47,949 nucleotides of DNA from Verrucomicrobiota bacterium (lineage in GTDB: Bacteria; Verrucomicrobiota; Lentisphaeria; JABSQK01; JAJFLO01). Of the stretch, positions 43,134 through 47,949 are shown one piece after another. The DNA is taken from positions 1 through 47,949 of the forward strand of contig JAJFLO010000171.1 of assembly GCA_021772675.1 (NCBI GenBank), written 5' to 3'. The translations under genes and the position numbers were made by a program. Numbering within the stretch: position 1 is the first letter of the stretch; each line of letters begins with the position of its first letter. Under the pieces are notes generated by a model, which saw only the letters and a program-made list of their open reading frames with translations, had not been told where the DNA came from and did no database searches.

Positions 43134-45146
43134 ATGACGGCAAACTTAACAACTGAGCAGCCACAAGCAACAGATCCTGTACCCGCGGGCGATGTCCAGT
43201 TTGTGCAATACCACGCACCGCAAATAAGGGATGGTGATTTCAAGGTAACCGTTACGCAGACGGTTAACGCCACGTCTAAGCAGGAATCGATTCCTGCATC
43301 AACAGCGGAGAACCCGACTTTCCCTCCCGCGAAAATGCTTTTCAGTGTGAGAGGTCCGCGTTTTTCTCTGCCTGAGGCGGACATTTTTTCAGTATTCCCA
43401 CCAAAGGGAAATCTGGGGGATCACTCCAATGTCTTGCCACACATCATGTTGAATCGTAGTACGCTTCCTTGGGAGCGGGATTGTCTGCCGAAACAGGCAC
43501 AAACAAACTATACGCCTTGGCTGGCTTTATTGCTCTTTGATGAAGATGAATCAATCACAATATCCACTCTGACCTTGGGGGAATTAATGCAGACGGATCC
43601 TGGCGTAGATTTCCCGACAATTGCGCTAGAGAAGGGACAGCATGCTAGCGACTCGGTGACGGTGATCGACGTGCCGAAATCGTTGCTGGAACAAGTGATG
43701 CCCAAAACCGCGAAGGATCTGAGTTTATTGGCCCATGTTCGGCGGTCATCGGATGATCCCTTGATCCAGTTTGAACGGGCGGTGATCAATAGCAACCGAT
43801 TGCCTACTCCGGGTAAGACCAGCACAGTACATTTGGTCTCTCTTGAAAACCGATTCTCTGACAATGGATTTGTCTATGCAACAGGTGACAATCAAAAAAC
43901 GTTGATTCGCTTGGTCTCGCTCAAACATTGGCGCTTTGCCTGCTTGCTTGAGAAGCACAGTTTTAAAGGGTTACTGATCCATTTAAAGCAATCCGGCCAG
44001 GAACCGATGACTCTACGGGTACCGAAGCGATCTGATGCCACCGCGGAGCAGTATGCGCAATGCGGTTATATCCTGCTACCACATTATTTGCGTAATGGTC
44101 AGCAAACAGGGTCTTGGTATCATAGTCCGTTGACCCCAATAGATGAAAGTTCGATGGCGACCGAGACGGTCACGCTTCCAACGCCCGCGTCCGACCCTTT
44201 GCTGTTGTTTGATTCAAAAGAGAAACTCCTGGACGTGTCGTACGCCGCCGCCTGGGAATTGGGACGGATATTGTCCCTCAACAGCAAGTCGTTCTCGACC
44301 GGATTGTACAAATGGAAGCGTGCGCATAAGGCAAACTTGAAATTGGCTGAGCAGAAACTGATTCATGGTTATCTGCCGATTGATAAGCATCAGACGCCTG
44401 CTGAGGAATCAGAATGTCCATTTCCGACGAACCTTGGCAATTGGCTTGCGGGTTTAGCTTTATTGAAGGGCATACCGTTTAATTATTTGGCACCGGATCA
44501 AACGATGTTGCCCGCCGAGTCGATTCGTTTTTTCAACATCGATTCGAAGTGGGTAGAGTGTTTGTTGGACGGCGCCTTTAGTATCGGGCGTGTGTTGACC
44601 TCAGATACCGAGATGGATGCCCGGCATACATCAGACCTATTGTCCTTTCCGAAGATGTCGGGATTCTTGCTGCGCTCGGAGGTGGTGTCCGGATGGCCGG
44701 GTCTGCTTGTGGAAGGAAGTAGCCTGGTTGTAAACAATATGGACGCCTCTTTGGCCGATAATAGCCCATTGCCCTTGTTGCGGATGGACCGTTTATCGCC
44801 GAGTGTGTTGATCTGCGTGTTTGCAGGCACCCTCAAGACGGTTGATATCCATCTTAAGCCGGAAGCGCTTCATTTTGGTGTGACGCTGCAAAATCATGGC
44901 AAATCGTTCATCAAGAAGCTCCGAGACCCGGATGGCAATACCATTACAGATCCAGGCACTGAGACAGCGCTCTCCATTTCGCCAGTGAGCCTTAGCAATG
45001 ATCGCGTCATCGATATTTCGGCCTTGGCAACGGAAATACAGAATAAACTGCCGAGCGGTCAGCAAGCGACATCTATGGATTCGGCAAAATTTGCACTCGA
45101 AATGATTGAGGGTGTAGATCGTGTGAGGTACATTTATGGCAAATGA
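43134..45146 (+). CDS. Uncharacterised 670-aa protein, first of a two-gene GC-rich pair
   Basis: No signal peptide and no membrane segment are seen. Near the N-terminus DVQFVQYHAPQIRDGDFKVT is followed by VTQTVNA. Then come FSVRGPRFSLPEADIFSVFP and LPHIMLNRSTLPWERD, with PWLALLLFDEDE shortly after. I recall proteins with this order of motifs as uncharacterised families in actinobacteria, cyanobacteria and myxobacteria, but cannot name a domain. The end includes a C-terminal segment GVDRVRYIYGK. Codon third positions are far richer in G and C than elsewhere in the window, which suggests recent acquisition. Its stop at 45146 lies 7 bases before the next start, so the pair is one operon. A structural or assembly role is possible but unsupported. 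Confidence 0.72.
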   Translation: MTANLTTEQPQATDPVPAGDVQFVQYHAPQIRDGDFKVTVTQTVNATSKQESIPASTAENPTFPPAKMLFSVRGPRFSLPEADIFSVFPPKGNLGDHSNVLPHIMLNRSTLPWERDCLPKQAQTNYTPWLALLLFDEDESITISTLTLGELMQTDPGVDFPTIALEKGQHASDSVTVIDVPKSLLEQVMPKTAKDLSLLAHVRRSSDDPLIQFERAVINSNRLPTPGKTSTVHLVSLENRFSDNGFVYATGDNQKTLIRLVSLKHWRFACLLEKHSFKGLLIHLKQSGQEPMTLRVPKRSDATAEQYAQCGYILLPHYLRNGQQTGSWYHSPLTPIDESSMATETVTLPTPASDPLLLFDSKEKLLDVSYAAAWELGRILSLNSKSFSTGLYKWKRAHKANLKLAEQKLIHGYLPIDKHQTPAEESECPFPTNLGNWLAGLALLKGIPFNYLAPDQTMLPAESIRFFNIDSKWVECLLDGAFSIGRVLTSDTEMDARHTSDLLSFPKMSGFLLRSEVVSGWPGLLVEGSSLVVNNMDASLADNSPLPLLRMDRLSPSVLICVFAGTLKTVDIHLKPEALHFGVTLQNHGKSFIKKLRDPDGNTITDPGTETALSISPVSLSNDRVIDISALATEIQNKLPSGQQATSMDSAKFALEMIEGVDRVRYIYGK

Positions 45147-45153
45147 GGAAAAA

Positions 45154-47949
45154 ATGAATTATTTGGTTGTTCCCATTAGATTGGATGCATTGGTTTTGAC
45201 CCACGACTATATTGTTGTGAGTCCGATGGCCGATTTCAGTCAGTTGCCCTATTTTGATGGCATAGGCGACCGAAACGAAAGCGTGGCAAACATCAGCGAA
45301 GAGATTGTCTCGCAACCGTTTGAGAACCAAACGCTGTGCTTAAGAGCCGGTATTCATTTGCATTGGTCTTTACCTGACGCTCTGACCCATGGTGTGGACG
45401 ATGGCACCGGTCTTACATTCCCGGCCGTTCCCAACCGATGGCTGGTGACACGAAAGCAAGGGGACACCATTCAAAAACAATGGTTGGTTGAAAGCGATTA
45501 TCTGTATCCGGAAGGGAAAGGGGCATCATCAGGCAGCGTATGCATGCCCTATCACCCCGACTCGGCGAGAGGCGAACACCAACCGTTTCGCTACATGGGA
45601 CGCTGTATGCCCTGGACATCTGAGGATCCATGGCCGCCATCAAGCACAGGCGACGAGTATTTTAGCAGCTTGACCGCCATCGGTTATGGCGAGCCAACCT
45701 TTGCCGCGTTCTATCCGAATTGCCACAGCGTTTTCGGGTTCTACGACGCCGTGAGCACGAACAATGCTGGGGATCTGTCGTATGACGTGGTAGGGGTTTA
45801 CAGCAATCCACAAAACGATTTCCTGGCAAGGTATCTCGATAAGCGTCCGATTACAGAAGATAAGAGCGAACGCATTCGCTCAATAGAATCCGATTTGAAG
45901 TGGATTGTTCCGGGGACTGTGATTCCGGATCACATGTGTTGTCAGGGACAGTTGACTATTCCGGATCGGCCGACGAATTCAAATGGATCCAATGCAATAG
46001 TGGTAGCGGTAGGAAATACCGGCACCGAGGCGTTGTCTGCCTACTTGGCAGATAACTTGCCAAACAGTGATAAGGCGACGATCGAGAATCAGCTGGAAGC
46101 ATTACATCTGTCGACCTACCTGCAGGATCATCAACTGGATCTAGGCCCAAAGTTTAACGAAGCGCGTCACACGAAAGGATTTATCGCCGGTCACGGCGGC
46201 ATATTGTGGACCCTTGAACAGGAAGCGCCGTCTGCCGCCGCGGATGCCATGAAAGCTGCAGATTCTGATCAGATCGAATTGCCCGACCAGTGTGCCGCAG
46301 ATCTGAACCAATTGAATATTCTGGAACAAGAATACTATTATCATTGCCGCATGTTAGAGACGAAGAAGAAACAACTCTTCTCAGATTGGTACAAATACAT
46401 GCTGTGCGCCTACCCGCCGGAAGATACCAGAGATATCTATCCGGACATGGATGAAGTCGCCTTCTATATCCAACGTAAAGACCTTGCTGATATTTCCGCT
46501 GCCGCTCAGGAGATTGCAACAAGAAAACAGGCACTGACGACACAGAAAACCATGCTAAAGAATAAAATCAAGGCATTCAATCAAAAACAAGAATCCCAGC
46601 AGCATGCAGCCACGTATGTTCTAAAAAAAATTCCGGGCCCACGGTATTGGCAGCCGCGAGAACCGGTGGTGCTGTTGACCGGAGAGGGGATAAAGCCTGT
46701 TAAACCCAGTGGTCAGGGGGGGGCATCGGGTGCGGATGACACGTTAAAATGTTCTGTCGAGTCTGTCGAAAGCGGAATGCCACCAAATATTACTGGACAG
46801 GAAACGCTTAACGGAAACGTCACCTGGTGGGGGCAGCCCGGTCCCCCCTTGATACTGGAATGGGAAGTGGAACTGTTTCCTGTCAAAGATCAAGGAAATC
46901 TTGCCAGTCCGGATCGGTGTTATGCCCCGACGTTTATCACGAACAATTACACGCTCGACGAAAACAGTTGTGAGTTGACTTTGCAACCCGGCAAAGAGAT
47001 CATACACGGCGCAAATATATACCGGGGATCCAGTATCCTGACACCCCATGCTGGCATTCAATTGAAGAGCCGACTTGAGAGATACCTCAGCAAGGCACTT
47101 CTGTCGCATTATTACAGGGACAAAAATGTGCCCGCAGCAGATCAGGACGATTCCTATTTTGGTAAGAATTTTAAGGCAATACAAGCTTGGTTCAACACTC
47201 AGAAGCCCACCAATACGACTCATAAGAACCTGATGGATGCCTATGCCAAGTTGCAGACCATGCCCGTCCTTTCTCAATGCCTGGGCGGGTTTAACGAAGC
47301 ATTGTTGATGCATAAACAGACCATGCAACTCGAAGTGGGGGACCCTTTGGGCTTCAAGGTGAGCGATCTGTCCTTTATCAGCAGAGTTAAAACCGCACTG
47401 GGTACTTGTACTAAAACAGCTCCCCAGCCGTTGAATGATTTTAATCCGATCCGCACGGGACGCTTGTCGATTCTGAAATTGCGCCTGGTCGACGCCTTCG
47501 GGCAGGTGAACGATATTGATGTCACACATGTCATTGCTGCGGAATCGTTGTCGGACGGGGCAGATATTATGCTCCCGCCACGCCTGGTCCCGCCCGCACG
47601 GCTGGATTTTCGCTGGCTGGCCGCTAACGATCGGAATCGGGAAAGCAATGCACATCCGGCGACCTCTCCGATATGTGGATGGATTCTGCCCAACAACCTC
47701 GATAATAGCGTGATGATATACGATGCAGCGGGAAGCGCGGCCGGAAGCATCAATCAAGAGGCTTCATTCGTTCCTCCGCCCGGTAGAGTGGTGTCTCCGC
47801 CCTTTAGTACCGCTTCGATTTCGAATCCCCATTTAAAAACACTTGTCGATAAGATCGTGCATGCCGGTACCCCATTCCTGCAAGATTTTATTTCTACACT
47901 GGATTCAGCCCTGGAAAACATAGAACCAGAGAATTTTGCGCAGTATCAG
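45154..47949 (+). CDS. Uncharacterised very large protein, 3' end outside the window (at least 932 codons)
   Basis: The frame is open from ATG 45154 to the last base; I checked it codon by codon. GAGGA at 45145 precedes the ATG and overlaps the previous stop region. N-terminal motifs include NYLVVPIRLDALVL, AGIHLHWSLPDAL and FPAVPNRWLVTRK; later there is FAAFYPNCHSVFGFYD. Around residues 385-490 the sequence is heptad-rich and charged (LEQEYYYHCRMLETKKKQ and later AQEIATRKQALTTQK), a probable coiled coil. It is followed by GPRYWQPREPVVLLTG and TWWGQPGPPLILEWEVELFP. I recognise no enzyme motif. The same high-GC codon use as the upstream gene supports joint origin. The minus-strand frames listed here by simple ORF finding are shadows of this gene. 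Confidence 0.75.
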   Translation, partial: MNYLVVPIRLDALVLTHDYIVVSPMADFSQLPYFDGIGDRNESVANISEEIVSQPFENQTLCLRAGIHLHWSLPDALTHGVDDGTGLTFPAVPNRWLVTRKQGDTIQKQWLVESDYLYPEGKGASSGSVCMPYHPDSARGEHQPFRYMGRCMPWTSEDPWPPSSTGDEYFSSLTAIGYGEPTFAAFYPNCHSVFGFYDAVSTNNAGDLSYDVVGVYSNPQNDFLARYLDKRPITEDKSERIRSIESDLKWIVPGTVIPDHMCCQGQLTIPDRPTNSNGSNAIVVAVGNTGTEALSAYLADNLPNSDKATIENQLEALHLSTYLQDHQLDLGPKFNEARHTKGFIAGHGGILWTLEQEAPSAAADAMKAADSDQIELPDQCAADLNQLNILEQEYYYHCRMLETKKKQLFSDWYKYMLCAYPPEDTRDIYPDMDEVAFYIQRKDLADISAAAQEIATRKQALTTQKTMLKNKIKAFNQKQESQQHAATYVLKKIPGPRYWQPREPVVLLTGEGIKPVKPSGQGGASGADDTLKCSVESVESGMPPNITGQETLNGNVTWWGQPGPPLILEWEVELFPVKDQGNLASPDRCYAPTFITNNYTLDENSCELTLQPGKEIIHGANIYRGSSILTPHAGIQLKSRLERYLSKALLSHYYRDKNVPAADQDDSYFGKNFKAIQAWFNTQKPTNTTHKNLMDAYAKLQTMPVLSQCLGGFNEALLMHKQTMQLEVGDPLGFKVSDLSFISRVKTALGTCTKTAPQPLNDFNPIRTGRLSILKLRLVDAFGQVNDIDVTHVIAAESLSDGADIMLPPRLVPPARLDFRWLAANDRNRESNAHPATSPICGWILPNNLDNSVMIYDAAGSAAGSINQEASFVPPPGRVVSPPFSTASISNPHLKTLVDKIVHAGTPFLQDFISTLDSALENIEPENFAQYQ

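Noticed and set aside
46744-47757. A 337-codon minus-strand open frame
   Set aside because: It lies entirely antisense to the open plus-strand frame starting at 45154, which has a good ribosome binding site, coherent protein composition and the same codon bias as its partner. The antisense frame is a by-product of GC-rich codons.

Overview
The window is AT-rich by eye for most of its length. It looks like the chromosome of a Gram-negative bacterium: lipoprotein and Sec signal peptides, a fadI/fadJ-type beta-oxidation operon, mutM, and a DEAD-box helicase of the RhlB/RhlE kind. A Pseudomonadota or Desulfobacterota-like host is plausible, but nothing here fixes the taxon. Intergenic DNA is crowded with short palindromic or terminal-inverted-repeat elements of at least six families, which suggests a repeat-rich, plastic genome.

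Layout. (1) 1-660: debris, namely the 3' end of a transposase with a likely insertion-sequence end, and a truncated PIN-domain (VapC-type) toxin. (2) 656-2272, plus strand: a vanillyl-alcohol-oxidase/4-cresol-dehydrogenase type flavoprotein. (3) 2674-24439, minus strand: a five-gene hybrid NRPS-PKS assembly line transcribed from 24439 down to 2674. Its order is FAAL-ACP, then TubC-Cy-A(Cys)-PCP, then KS-DH-KR-ACP, then KS-cMT-ACP, then C-A(Ala)-PCP-E-C-A(Tyr)-PCP-TE. Neither PKS module has an acyltransferase domain. The predicted backbone is a fatty acyl chain on a Cys-derived thiazoline, a two-carbon enoyl unit, an alpha-methyl beta-keto unit, D-Ala and L-Tyr. (4) 24440-26199: gene-poor, with decayed sequence and dispersed repeats. 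(5) 26200-27018: an RNase Z-like metallo-beta-lactamase-fold protein.

(6) 27150-35392, minus strand: lipid metabolism. A fadI-fadJ-acyl-CoA dehydrogenase operon is followed by a fused acyltransferase/alpha-beta hydrolase; two identical-length 93-bp repeats bracket the operon. (7) 35862-42371: two lipoproteins, mutM (plus strand), a DEAD-box helicase and two small exported proteins. Several of the exported proteins share an OB-fold-like look. (8) 43134 to the right edge, plus strand: two coupled genes for large uncharacterised proteins (670 aa, and more than 932 aa). Their codon use is much richer in G and C than the rest of the window, suggesting transfer from another source. The second runs off the window.

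The repeats are not randomly placed. The NRPS-PKS operon has the same inverted-repeat end sequence just outside both of its ends. A 163-bp near-perfect palindrome lies inside the operon. Three 181-bp copies of one family each sit directly upstream of a gene in the same orientation. Several genes take their stop codon from a repeat end. I saw no rRNA, tRNA or CRISPR array.
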